Source of the DNA: Nocardioides carbamazepini
GTDB lineage: Bacteria > Actinomycetota > Actinomycetes > Propionibacteriales > Nocardioidaceae
DNA: 64,000 nucleotides
Direction: 5' to 3'
NCBI RefSeq assembly: GCF_024614185.1
Contig: NZ_JAHTLF010000018.1
Location: 903,821-967,820 of the forward strand
The notes under the pieces were generated by a model that made no database searches, had not been told where the DNA came from, and saw nothing but the letters and a program-made list of their open reading frames with translations. Position 1 is the first letter of the stretch. Every line of letters starts with the position of its first letter. Positions 44,619-52,830 of this stretch are shown one piece after another. The position numbers were made by a program, and so were the translations under genes.

Positions 44619-45065
44619 ATGAAGATCATCCTGACCCAGGAGGTCGAGAACCTCGGCGCTGCCGGCGACGTGGTGGAGGTCAAGGACGGCTACGGCCGCA
44701 ACTACCTCATCCCCCGCGGCTTCGCGATCCGGTGGACCCGGGGCGCCCAGGCGCAGGCCGACTCGATCAAGTCCGCCCGCTCGGCCCGGGCCGTCCGCGA
44801 CGAGGCCCACGCCGCCGAGCTGAAGGCCAAGCTCGAGGGCTCGCCGGTCGACGTCAAGGTCAAGGCCGGCCAGGGCGGCCGCCTGTTCGGTGCGGTCACC
44901 CCCGCCGACATCGCCGCCGCGCTCGGCGACGCCGCCGGCGAGGCGATCGACAAGCGGACCATCGTCCTCGGCAACCCGATCAAGTCGCTGGGCAACCACG
45001 CGGTGTCGGTCAAGCTCCACGACGACGTGTCCGCCGCGGTGGCGCTCAACGTCATCCCGGTCTGA
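44619..45065 (+). CDS. rplI: 50S ribosomal protein L9
   Basis: 148 residues with the L9 signature GDVVEVKDGYGRNYLIPRGFAI in the N-terminal domain, a connecting helix, and the C-terminal domain (GGRLFGAVTPADIAAAL, HDDVSAAVALNVIPV). Last gene of the operon, followed by a strong terminator. Confidence 0.97.
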   Translation: MKIILTQEVENLGAAGDVVEVKDGYGRNYLIPRGFAIRWTRGAQAQADSIKSARSARAVRDEAHAAELKAKLEGSPVDVKVKAGQGGRLFGAVTPADIAAALGDAAGEAIDKRTIVLGNPIKSLGNHAVSVKLHDDVSAAVALNVIPV

Positions 45066-45081
45066 CCTGATCGACGTACGA

Positions 45082-45124
45082 CGGCGTGGCCGGTCCCTCC
45101 GGGGCCGGCCACGCCGCTACTTTT
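45082..45124 (+). terminator. Rho-independent terminator of the rpsF operon
   Basis: Perfect 12-bp stem (45082-45093 with 45105-45116) and TTTT at 45121-45124, 17 bases after the rplI stop. Confidence 0.85.
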
Positions 45125-45165
45125 GGAGCACTCCTTCCTTCCCCTGCTAACCAGGAGCAACTCCC

Positions 45166-45804
45166 ATGCGTGTACGACGGCTCTGGCCCGCTGCCCTCCT
45201 GCTGCTGACCCCGGTCCTGGCGGCCTGTGGCGACGACGACCCGGACGCGGACGACACCTCGACCGCGGAGTCGACCCCGACCGAGGCGACTCCCACCCCC
45301 ACCCCGACCCCGCCGCCGAGCTCGACGCCCACCGCGCCGTCGAGCGCCGCCGGCACCCTGCCCGCGGCCTGCGACGTGGTGAGCGCCGCCGACCTCGACG
45401 AGGCGTACGGCATGCCCTTCGGCGCTCCGGAGGTCGGCGGCGGCTCCACCACCGAGCAGGACGTGGAGTGGTCGAGTGACGACTGCTCGTTCGAGGCAGA
45501 CGACCTGGCCGAGGTGACCGTGAAGCTGACCGGGCCCGAGGACTTCGTCAAGGGCTCCTTCGGCTGCCCGCAGCCCTTGGACGTGACCGGGGTCGTCGAG
45601 CCCGCACAAGACATCGCCGGCGCGACCGGCGGCTGGTGGAAGGTGAGCAGCCCGCCGGAGTTCGAGGGCGAGCTGCGCGCCTGCACCGACGCGGTGCTGC
45701 TGCAGATCGACCTCGACTACGAGGAGGGCGTCCAGTACGAGGGCGACCCGCTCAACCAGTCGGTCGGGCTCGCCGAGAAGATCCTCGCCGCGATCAAGGG
45801 CTGA
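45166..45804 (+). CDS. Putative lipoprotein (DUF3558-like)
   Basis: 212 residues. Signal RRLWPAALLLLTPVLAAC with lipobox LAAC, then an acidic Thr/Pro/Ser linker. The domain LPAACDVVSAADLDEAYGM ... SSDDCSF ... SFGCPQP ... RACTDAV resembles DUF3558 lipoproteins of actinobacteria (paired cysteines, short helix after CD). Role unknown. It has its own leader after the rplI terminator and overlaps the convergent next gene by 11 bases. Confidence 0.75.
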   Translation: MRVRRLWPAALLLLTPVLAACGDDDPDADDTSTAESTPTEATPTPTPTPPPSSTPTAPSSAAGTLPAACDVVSAADLDEAYGMPFGAPEVGGGSTTEQDVEWSSDDCSFEADDLAEVTVKLTGPEDFVKGSFGCPQPLDVTGVVEPAQDIAGATGGWWKVSSPPEFEGELRACTDAVLLQIDLDYEEGVQYEGDPLNQSVGLAEKILAAIKG

Positions 45805-46351
45805 CGACGTCGGGGGGCGTGGTGACCGGTACGCCGGCCCACGCCCTCGCGCCGTACACGAGGCAGAGCACGAACAGCGACAGCTGCGCCAGCGCGTTGA
45901 CCGCCAGCGCGGGCACCTCGAGCCAGCTCTGACCGCCGCCGATGATCAGCACCGGAGCCACGCCGCTGACGAAGAAGCCGATCCCGGTCCATTGCAGCAG
46001 GCCGGTGGGCGTGCTGTAGCTGTCGGCGCGGGCGAGGCGCGACAGCTCGATGCAGACCAGACCGCTGTAGAGCATCGCGGGCAGGCCGACAGCCCACCGC
46101 ACGGCGTCCTCGGCGTCCTCGACCCAGTCCGCGCCGACGGGCAGCCAGGTCAGCGCGGCCGCGGCCACGGTGGCCAGGCCCAGCGCCCAGATCAGACCGG
46201 TGCGCTGCAGGTCGGTTCGCCGGCTGATCCGGTGCACGGCCAGCAGGGTCAGCAGCCAGCCGAGCGGCCCGGGCAGCAGGTCCCAGTCGCCGACGCGCAG
46301 CTCGAGCGCGACCAGGACCAGGCCGAACGCGAACAGGTGCAGCGGTCTCAT
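45794..46351 (-). CDS. Small integral membrane protein of unknown function
   Basis: 185 residues with five to six hydrophobic segments (LFAFGLVLVALEL, GPLGWLLTLLAV, GLIWALGLATVAAAALTWL, LLQWTGIGFFVSGVAPVLII, ALAQLSLFVLCLVYG). Its ATG overlaps the stop of the MATE gene (ATGA), so it is co-expressed with that exporter. No family recognised. Confidence 0.75.
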   Translation of the reverse strand: MRPLHLFAFGLVLVALELRVGDWDLLPGPLGWLLTLLAVHRISRRTDLQRTGLIWALGLATVAAAALTWLPVGADWVEDAEDAVRWAVGLPAMLYSGLVCIELSRLARADSYSTPTGLLQWTGIGFFVSGVAPVLIIGGGQSWLEVPALAVNALAQLSLFVLCLVYGARAWAGVPVTTPPDVVSP

Positions 46352-47724
46352 CGCGACCCGCCCCCCGTCGTACCGGTCGTCCCGGTGACGAGCCAGGCGT
46401 CGCCGCGGGCGCGGTGCACCAGGGTGACCAGCCGCCCGCCCATGAACACCGCGGAGAACACGGCCCACAGCCAGGGCAGGCCCGCGCCCAGTCCACTCGT
46501 CAGCAGCACGACCGGAGCGTAGCCCGCCAGCACGGCCACGCCCGCCCAGGCCAGGTAGCGGCCGTCGCCGGCGCCGATCAGGACGCCGTCGAGGACGAAC
46601 ACGACCCCCGCGACCGGCTGGGCGAGGGCGGCGACCAGCAGCACCGGCACGAGGGCGTCCCGGACTCCGGTGTCGGGTGTGAACAGCGCGCCGAGCCAGG
46701 GGCTCGCCGCCGCCAGCAGCAGCCCGGTCACGATCCCGCTGACCACCCCCCAGCCCACCATCCGCCGGGTGACGTCGCGGGTGCCGGCCACGTCGCCCGC
46801 GCCCAGGTAGCGCCCGGTGATCGCCTGCGCGGCGATCGCTATCGCGTCGAGCACGAAGGCCAGGAAGCCCCACAGCGTCATCGCGAGCTGGTGGGTCGCG
46901 ATCGGGACCGCGGTGCTGTCGAGGGTGCGGTCGGAGGTCGCGGTCAGCACGACGGCGTACGTCGTCACCAGCAGGGAGGCGCGCAGGGTGAGGGTCCGCA
47001 CGATCAGGGGGACGCCGGCGCGAGCCGCCGCGCGCACGCCGGGCAGGTGGGGCCGTAGGCTCGCGCCCTCCCGGCGGGCGGCCCGGACCACGGTCAGGAC
47101 GAGGGCGACGGCCATCGCCGTCTGGGCGAGCACCGACCCGAGCGCCGACCCGGCGATCCCGAGCTCCGGCACCGGCCCGGCGCCGTACACGAGGACCACG
47201 TTGAGCACGAGGTTGGCGACATTGCCTGCCACGGCCACCACCAGCGGGGTGCGGGTGTCCTGGAGGCCGCGCAGCACGCCGGTGCCCGCGAGGATCAGCA
47301 GGAGCGGGACCAGGCCGAGGGCGGCGACCCGCAGGTACGTCGTCGCGGGCTCGACGACGTCGGGCGATGCCCCGAACAGGGCCACGAGCGGGTCGGCGCC
47401 GAGCGCGGTGACCAGGGTGGCGGGCACGCCGATGAGGACGGCCAGCCACAGCCCGTCGAGGCCCTGGGCGAGGGCGGCGTCGCGGTGACCGGCGCCGATC
47501 TGGCGCGCGACGCCGGCAGTGGTGCCGTAGGCCAGGAAGATGCACAGGCCGACGACCGTGGTCACGACGGTGCCGGCGATCCCGAGGCCGGCCAGCTCCG
47601 GGGTGCCGAGGTGGCCGACGACGACCGCGTCGCCGAGCAGGAACAGCGGCTCGGCGATCAGGGCCAGGAAGGCCGGGAACGCGAGCCGGGCGATCTCCCG
47701 GTCGAGTGCGCGCGGAGAGCTCAC
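46348..47724 (-). CDS. MATE-family efflux transporter (DinF-like)
   Basis: 458 residues from GTG 47724; the longer frame to 47877 crosses the DnaA-box region and is unlikely coding. Twelve hydrophobic segments in two homologous halves; landmarks ALIAEPLFLLGDAVVVGHLGTPELAGLGIA, TGVLRGLQDTRTPLVVAVAGNVANLVLN and VLDGVLIGAGDGRYL place it in the DinF branch, which exports cationic or toxic compounds against sodium or protons. Divergent from dnaB. Confidence 0.9.
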   Translation of the reverse strand: MSSPRALDREIARLAFPAFLALIAEPLFLLGDAVVVGHLGTPELAGLGIAGTVVTTVVGLCIFLAYGTTAGVARQIGAGHRDAALAQGLDGLWLAVLIGVPATLVTALGADPLVALFGASPDVVEPATTYLRVAALGLVPLLLILAGTGVLRGLQDTRTPLVVAVAGNVANLVLNVVLVYGAGPVPELGIAGSALGSVLAQTAMAVALVLTVVRAARREGASLRPHLPGVRAAARAGVPLIVRTLTLRASLLVTTYAVVLTATSDRTLDSTAVPIATHQLAMTLWGFLAFVLDAIAIAAQAITGRYLGAGDVAGTRDVTRRMVGWGVVSGIVTGLLLAAASPWLGALFTPDTGVRDALVPVLLVAALAQPVAGVVFVLDGVLIGAGDGRYLAWAGVAVLAGYAPVVLLTSGLGAGLPWLWAVFSAVFMGGRLVTLVHRARGDAWLVTGTTGTTGGGSR

Positions 47725-47742
47725 CAGGACCGTACCCGGGCC

Positions 47743-48023
47743 GGTGGATAAGTCGGGTCCCCCTGTGGAAATGAGGGTCGGGTGTGTGGTAGCGGAACCA
47801 CTGCGACGGGAGACGCCGACCGACCCCCCGGTGACCGGAAGGTGAACAGGATCACACCGCTGTTTTTTGTCATCCACAGGCGTGGATCCACGTTTCCGCA
47901 GGTCAGCCGCAACTTAGGCCTCCCTGGCCGCTTCGTCTCCACAGGTTCCTCCCCACCCCGTGCACACCATCTCCGCGTGTCGTCCACGCCCTACCCCGAG
48001 TTATCCCCAACCCTTGTGGATAA
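47743..48023. promoter_or_regulatory. Cluster of DnaA-box-like sites in the MATE/dnaB divergent spacer
   Basis: One perfect box, TGTGGATAA at 48015-48023, plus one-mismatch boxes GGTGGATAA (47743-47751), TCATCCACA (47870-47878) and TTATCCCCA (48001-48009), and a weaker TGTGGAAAT (47764-47772). The whole spacer (47725-48199) has no gene. It may tie dnaB expression to DnaA levels; it is unlikely to be oriC, which should lie beyond parA, left of the window. Confidence 0.6.
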
Positions 48024-48199
48024 GGCGCTTTCGGCGAGCCCGTCCTGCCCGTAGGTTGCCGCACTGGTGGCCCGTGCGGTCGACCCGCTCGGGTGATTGT
48101 GTCGGACCCGGTCGAGACGCTGGCCACCGCACGACCCGGGCGAGCGGACCCGGACCGGATACCGACGAGACGGCGACGAGATCAGGAGGTGGGAGGACC

Positions 48200-51100
48200 G
48201 TGAGCCTCACGGACGACCCCCCCGCCTGGACCACCGAGCCACCCAGCAACTGGGGTGACGGCCCGGCGGCGTACGCACCGGGAGAGGCACCCAGCGGTGG
48301 CCGCACGCCGCCGCAGGACATGGCCGCCGAGCAGTCGGTGCTCGGCGCGATGATGATCTCCAAGGACGCCATCGCCGACGTCGTCGAGGTGCTCCGCGGG
48401 CCCGACTACTACCGGCCGGCCCACGAGGAGATCCACGAGGCGATCCTCGACCTCTACAGTCGCGGCGAGCCGGCCGACATGGTGACCGTCGCCGGCGAGC
48501 TCCAGCGGCGCGGCCAGCTGCAGAAGATCGGCGGGGCGCCCTACCTCCACACCCTCGCGGCCAACGTCCCGATCGCGGCCAACGCCGGGTTCTACGCCGA
48601 GATCGTCTATGAGAAGGCGATCCTGCGCCGCCTCGTCAACGCGGGCACCAAGATCGTCCAGATCAGCTACGCCGGCGAGGGCGAGGTCGACGGCATCGTC
48701 AACGAGGCGCAGTCGGAGATCTACAAGGTCACCGACCGCAACAAGTCGGAGGACTACGCCCCGCTCAGCGACATCATGGACGGCGTCCTCGACGAGATCG
48801 AGGCCATCGAGAACCGCGAGGCCGGCATCTACGGCGTCCCCACCGGGTTCGCCGACCTCGACGAGCTGACCAACGGCCTGCACTCCGGCCAGATGATCGT
48901 CGTCGCGGCGCGTCCCGCCATGGGCAAGGCGCTGGCGCTCGACACCCCGCTGCCGACCCCCACCGGGTGGACCACGATGGGTGAGGTCCGGGTCGGTGAC
49001 GAGCTGTACGACGCGCAGGGGCGTCCGACCCGTGTCGTGGCGGCCACCGAGGTGATGGTCGACCGGCCGTGCTTCGAGGTCGAGTTCTCCGACGGCTCGA
49101 CGATCGTCGCCGACGCCCAGCACCAGTGGCTGACGGAGACGGTCGGCGGCGAGCCCCAGGTCCGCACCACGCTCGAGCTCGCGTCGACCGTCGACGCGGT
49201 CAACGCCATCGCTATGCCCGACGGTTCTGCGGTGAAGATCGACGCAGTGCAGCCGGTGCCATCCGTCCCGGTGCGCTGTGTCCAGGTGGACAACGCCGAC
49301 CATCTCTACCTGGCCGGCCGGTCCATGATCCCGACGCACAACTCGACCCTCGCGCTCGACTTCTGCCGCGCCGCGTCCGTCGGGCACAACCTGACCAGCG
49401 CCTTCTTCAGCCTGGAGATGACGCGCGCCGAGATCGTGATGCGCCTGCTCTCCGCCGAGGCGCGCATCCCGCTCAATCACATCCGCAACGGCAAGATGGG
49501 CACCGAGGAGTGGGACCGCCTGGCCCGCCACGTCGCCAAGGTCTCGGCCGCGCCGATGTTCGTCGACGACTCGCCCAACATGACGATGACCGAGATCCGC
49601 GCCAAGGCGCGTCGGCTCAAGCAGAAGCACGATCTCAAGCTGATGGTCATCGACTACCTCCAGCTGATGTCGTCGGGCAAGAAGGTCGAGTCCCGCCAGC
49701 TCGAGGTCTCCGAGTTCTCCCGGCAGATGAAGCTCCTCGCCAAGGAGCTCGAGATCCCGATCATCGCCCTGTCCCAGCTCAACCGTGGTCCCGAGCAGCG
49801 TGCCGACAAGCGTCCGGCCATGTCGGACCTGCGTGAGTCGGGCTGCCTCACTGCTGACACTCGCCTGCTGCGTGCCGACACCAACGCCGAGATCACGCTC
49901 GGCGAGCTGATGCAGGACGACGTTCGCGATATCCCCGTCTGGGCGCTGGATGACCGGCTCAAGCTGGTTCCGCGCACGTTGACCCACGCGTTCCCCAGCG
50001 GCACCAAGCCGGTGTTCGAGGTGACGCTGGCCTCCGGCCGCCGCGTGAAGGCGACCGGCAACCACCCCTTCCTGACCTACGACGGCTGGATGCCGCTGGC
50101 CGAGCTCGAGGTCGGCAGCCGGGTCGGCGCCATCCGGCACGTCCCGCCGCCGCTGGAGATCGCGCCTCGTGACGAGGACGAGATCGTCGTGCTCGCGCAC
50201 CTGCTGGGCGATGGGTCGTTCGTCAAGCGTCAGCCGATCCGGTACGCCAGCCAGGACGAGGCCAACCTTGACGTGGTCGCTGAGGCCGCGGGGCGGCGCT
50301 TCGGCATCACGGCGGTCCGCGACGAGTACGCCGCGGCGCGGGTGACGACCCTGCGCCTGCCCGCTCCCTTCCGGCTCGCGCGTGGTCGCCGCAACCCCAT
50401 CGCCGAGTGGCTCGATGCCGACGGCCTGTTCGGGCTGCGCAGCCACGAGAAGTTCGTCCCCGACTGGGTCTTCTCGCTGCCCAAGGACCAGGTCGGGCTC
50501 TTCCTGCGTCACATCTGGGCCACCGACGGGTGCGTTCACTGGGACGAGAAGCGCGCGCTCGGGCGGATCTACTACGCCTCGACGAGTCGGCGCCTGGTCG
50601 ATGATCTGGCCCGGCTGCTCGGCCGCTACAACATCTTCACCCGGATCAAGACCGCTCGGAAGGACGGCTACCGCGACGGCTACCACCTCCACGTCTACGG
50701 CGTGGAGAACCAGCTGAGGTTCATCGACGAGATCGGCGTGCACGGCGCCCGCGGCGTGACCGCGGCACGGATCGGTGAGCTCATCCGCGACGTCACTCCC
50801 AACACCAACGCCGACACTGTGCCTGTCGAGGTCTGGGACGATGTCCGATCGATCCTCAGCCACCAGGGTATGTCGCACCGTGAGTTCGCCGCCGCTATGG
50901 GCACGCAGTTCTGTGGCTCGACCATGTGGAAGCACGCCCCGAGCCGCCAGCGCCTCGGCAAGGTTGCTGCCGTCCTCGACCACGCCGACCTTGAGGTGCT
51001 CGCCACGAACGACGTCTACTGGGACAGCATCAAGTCCATCGAGGCGATCGGCGAGCAGCCCGTCTACGACGCCACCGTGCTCGGCGTCCACAACTTCGTT

Positions 51101-51304
51101 GCTGAGGGCATCGCCCTGCACAACTCCATAGAACAGGACGCCGACATGGTGATCCTGCTCCACCGTGACGACGTCTACGAGAAGGAGTCGACCCGCCCCG
51201 GCGAGGCCGACCTGATCGTCGCCAAGCACCGCAACGGCGCGACCCGCGACATCGTCGTCGCCTTCCAGGGTCACTACAGCCGGTTCGTCGACATGGCGCA
51301 CTGA
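48200..51304 (+). CDS. dnaB: Replicative DNA helicase DnaB, precursor with two inteins
   Basis: 1034-residue precursor from GTG 48200 with AGGAGGT at 48184-48190. The N-terminal domain (PPQDMAAEQSVLGAMM) and the RecA-like helicase domain are normal. The Walker A motif RPAMGK-S is interrupted by intein 1 (138 residues) and the block RESG-SIEQDADMVILLHRD by intein 2 (427 residues); together removed they leave about 469 residues, the usual DnaB size. Walker B is LMVIDYLQLMSS. DnaB unwinds DNA at the fork as a hexamer, so no activity is expected until both inteins splice. M. tuberculosis dnaB also carries an intein. Confidence 0.97.
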   Translation: MSLTDDPPAWTTEPPSNWGDGPAAYAPGEAPSGGRTPPQDMAAEQSVLGAMMISKDAIADVVEVLRGPDYYRPAHEEIHEAILDLYSRGEPADMVTVAGELQRRGQLQKIGGAPYLHTLAANVPIAANAGFYAEIVYEKAILRRLVNAGTKIVQISYAGEGEVDGIVNEAQSEIYKVTDRNKSEDYAPLSDIMDGVLDEIEAIENREAGIYGVPTGFADLDELTNGLHSGQMIVVAARPAMGKALALDTPLPTPTGWTTMGEVRVGDELYDAQGRPTRVVAATEVMVDRPCFEVEFSDGSTIVADAQHQWLTETVGGEPQVRTTLELASTVDAVNAIAMPDGSAVKIDAVQPVPSVPVRCVQVDNADHLYLAGRSMIPTHNSTLALDFCRAASVGHNLTSAFFSLEMTRAEIVMRLLSAEARIPLNHIRNGKMGTEEWDRLARHVAKVSAAPMFVDDSPNMTMTEIRAKARRLKQKHDLKLMVIDYLQLMSSGKKVESRQLEVSEFSRQMKLLAKELEIPIIALSQLNRGPEQRADKRPAMSDLRESGCLTADTRLLRADTNAEITLGELMQDDVRDIPVWALDDRLKLVPRTLTHAFPSGTKPVFEVTLASGRRVKATGNHPFLTYDGWMPLAELEVGSRVGAIRHVPPPLEIAPRDEDEIVVLAHLLGDGSFVKRQPIRYASQDEANLDVVAEAAGRRFGITAVRDEYAAARVTTLRLPAPFRLARGRRNPIAEWLDADGLFGLRSHEKFVPDWVFSLPKDQVGLFLRHIWATDGCVHWDEKRALGRIYYASTSRRLVDDLARLLGRYNIFTRIKTARKDGYRDGYHLHVYGVENQLRFIDEIGVHGARGVTAARIGELIRDVTPNTNADTVPVEVWDDVRSILSHQGMSHREFAAAMGTQFCGSTMWKHAPSRQRLGKVAAVLDHADLEVLATNDVYWDSIKSIEAIGEQPVYDATVLGVHNFVAEGIALHNSIEQDADMVILLHRDDVYEKESTRPGEADLIVAKHRNGATRDIVVAFQGHYSRFVDMAH
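48929..49342 (+). other. Intein 1 in dnaB: Ala1 mini-intein with class 3 signature
   Basis: 138 residues between Walker A lysine and serine. It starts with Ala (ALALDTPLPTPTGW), not Cys or Ser. Block B reads ADAQHQWLTE with Trp at position 12, block F has RCVQVD with Cys at position 4, and block G is PTHN followed by extein Ser. This Trp-Cys-Thr set is the known class 3 mark, where the block F Cys starts splicing. No endonuclease domain is present; only about 40 residues lie between blocks B and F. Confidence 0.88.
49844..51124 (+). other. Intein 2 in dnaB: Cys1 intein with LAGLIDADG homing endonuclease
   Basis: 427 residues starting CLTADT and ending FVAEGIALHN before extein Ser. Block B is VKATGNHPFLT. 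Two LAGLIDADG-type blocks are present, VLAHLLGDGSF and LRHIWATDGCV, so the homing nuclease may be active. The insertion point (RESG / SIEQ) is the same as for the Synechocystis DnaB intein. Its codons use more third-position T than the flanking extein, in keeping with separate ancestry. Confidence 0.93.
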
Positions 51305-51717
51305 CGGCGACCTGTTCGATGTCGAGTTGCCCCTGTGGAAATTCTTGAGGATGCTGGGGCAGGTGGTTGCTGCGGGACGAAAGTGTCCTGTGTGATCTCG
51401 CCAATGATGGCACCTGACCACTAGATCTGGAAGCGACTGGTCCTCGACGCCCTAGATGTGGTGCCGGCGGCGTCCGCCAGTGCTAACCTGTGGATAACTA
51501 CATCGATGTAACTATGATTGGCAGTCGCCACGGTAGAGTGCTGATTTGTCGGGGACGGCCGGTAGCCTGTAAGGGCCGACCACCCGGCGAGGCGCCGACT
51601 CGGGGCGGGAACAACAGAACACCAAGAGCGCAGACAAGACGAAGGCCCTGAGGCGACGTGAAGTCTGATCTCAGGGCCTACGTGGTACTGCTTGGTCGCG
51701 GCCAGTGTAGGACTCCC
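51305..51717. other. Gene-free spacer at the edge of the defence island
   Basis: No credible gene. It holds TGTGGAAAT near 51334-51342, a perfect DnaA box TGTGGATAA at 51489-51497 directly followed by the 12-bp palindrome TACATCGATGTA (51499-51510), and a 10-bp inverted repeat AGGCCCTGAG (51643-51652 with 51670-51679). GC content drops here relative to dnaB, marking the start of the island. No att-like direct repeat or integrase is seen. Confidence 0.5.
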
Positions 51718-51756
51718 ATGACGGAAACACACGCGTTTCGGTGTCTTTTCCGTCAT
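51718..51756 (+). promoter_or_regulatory. Strong hairpin in the CBASS operon leader
   Basis: ATGACGGAAA (51718-51727) pairs perfectly with 51747-51756, and ACAC (51727-51730) faces GTGT (51741-51744) inside. It ends 72 bases before the CD-NTase start. Could be a terminator for upstream transcripts, an operator or a small structured RNA. Confidence 0.5.
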
Positions 51757-51827
51757 ACGAGATCAAGTTCACGGCTCGACTCATGGCGTGTCTTCGAGCG
51801 CAACGCTCAAGACGACCAAGGAGTCCC

Positions 51828-52829
51828 ATGCACGACCACGTCCAGCACTCTGACCTCGCGGCCTACGCGGCCGAGAAGGTCAACGTCCCGGCAGACAAGG
51901 CGAAGGCGCGGCGTGATCAGGTAACTCACCTGCGCACCCGCCTCCAGTCCTACATCGCAGACCACCCCGACTACGACCTCGTCAAGATGCGGGCTTCAGG
52001 CAGCGTCGCCAAGCACACCGCGATCAGGTCCAGTTCCGACACCGACATTGCCGCCTATGTTCGGGCCTCGGCCGTTGGCGGGGTGATGGCCAACGAGGCC
52101 GATCTCCTCGCCTGGCTTCGCGAACGGTGCATCGAGGTGTACGGCGCTACGAAGGATGCCTCCGACTTCGAGATCTCGCAGCACGCTGTCGCCATAACGA
52201 TGCACGGCAGTGGCCTGAAGATCGACGTCGCGCCCGTCCTCTACGAGGACGAGCCAGACGACCGCGGATACCTCGTGACCCGCAACGGCGAGCGCGTCCT
52301 GACTTCGGTCACGCTGCACCTCGCGTTCCTCAACAAGCGCAAGACGGTCGCCGGCGCCGAGTACAAGGAGTTCATCCGTCTGGTGAAGGCGTTCATCGCT
52401 CGCGCCAAGATGGAAGCCGCTGCTACTGGGCCCGAGTTGCGATTCAAGAGCTTCCTCGCCGAGCTCATCGTCGCGCACCTCTACGACCATGGCTGGAACG
52501 GCCAGCCCCTGGCGGTCAAGGACTACCCGCAAGCCTTCGAGCAGTTCCTCGCCTACATCGTGCACACCGGCCTTAAACAGCCGATTCAGTTCACCGACTA
52601 CTACGCGGCCTCGGCCGTCGGGGCCTCCAATGACCCTGTGCGGGTCTGGGACCCGGTCAACCCCGACAACAACGTCGCCGGCTCGTACACCGACAGCGAC
52701 CGTCAGCGCATCGTCGACCGATGTGCCAAGGCTCTGGACCAGATCACCTGGGCGGGCATGGCCCCCACGAAGACCGCCGCGGTCGACGCCTGGCGGACGC
52801 TCCTCGGCCCGAGCTTCCCGGGAGCGTGA
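51828..52829 (+). CDS. CBASS cyclic-oligonucleotide synthase (CD-NTase)
   Basis: 333 residues from ATG 51828 behind AAGGAG. Nucleotidyltransferase core: MRASGSVAKHTAI with the GS motif at 58-59, metal Asp pair D71 and D73 in SSSDTDIAAYV, and a third Asp D133 in LKIDVAPVLY; helical C-terminal half with KEFIRLVKAFIARAK. On phage sensing such enzymes make a cyclic di- or trinucleotide. The downstream NucC points to cyclic triadenylate as product (CdnC-like), although the clade cannot be set without alignment. First gene of a four-gene operon. Confidence 0.93.
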   Translation: MHDHVQHSDLAAYAAEKVNVPADKAKARRDQVTHLRTRLQSYIADHPDYDLVKMRASGSVAKHTAIRSSSDTDIAAYVRASAVGGVMANEADLLAWLRERCIEVYGATKDASDFEISQHAVAITMHGSGLKIDVAPVLYEDEPDDRGYLVTRNGERVLTSVTLHLAFLNKRKTVAGAEYKEFIRLVKAFIARAKMEAAATGPELRFKSFLAELIVAHLYDHGWNGQPLAVKDYPQAFEQFLAYIVHTGLKQPIQFTDYYAASAVGASNDPVRVWDPVNPDNNVAGSYTDSDRQRIVDRCAKALDQITWAGMAPTKTAAVDAWRTLLGPSFPGA

Positions 52830-52830
52830 G

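Noticed and set aside
47743..48023. Chromosomal origin of replication
   Set aside because: DnaA boxes are present but few, and dnaA/dnaN are not here; parAB at the left edge places oriC outside the window.
48182..51421. 1079-codon open frame antisense to dnaB
   Set aside because: High GC at third positions keeps antisense frames open; the opposite strand encodes an unmistakable DnaB with inteins.
51305..51827. tRNA gene as an island integration site
   Set aside because: No cloverleaf or T-loop sequence found by eye in this spacer or at other island gaps.
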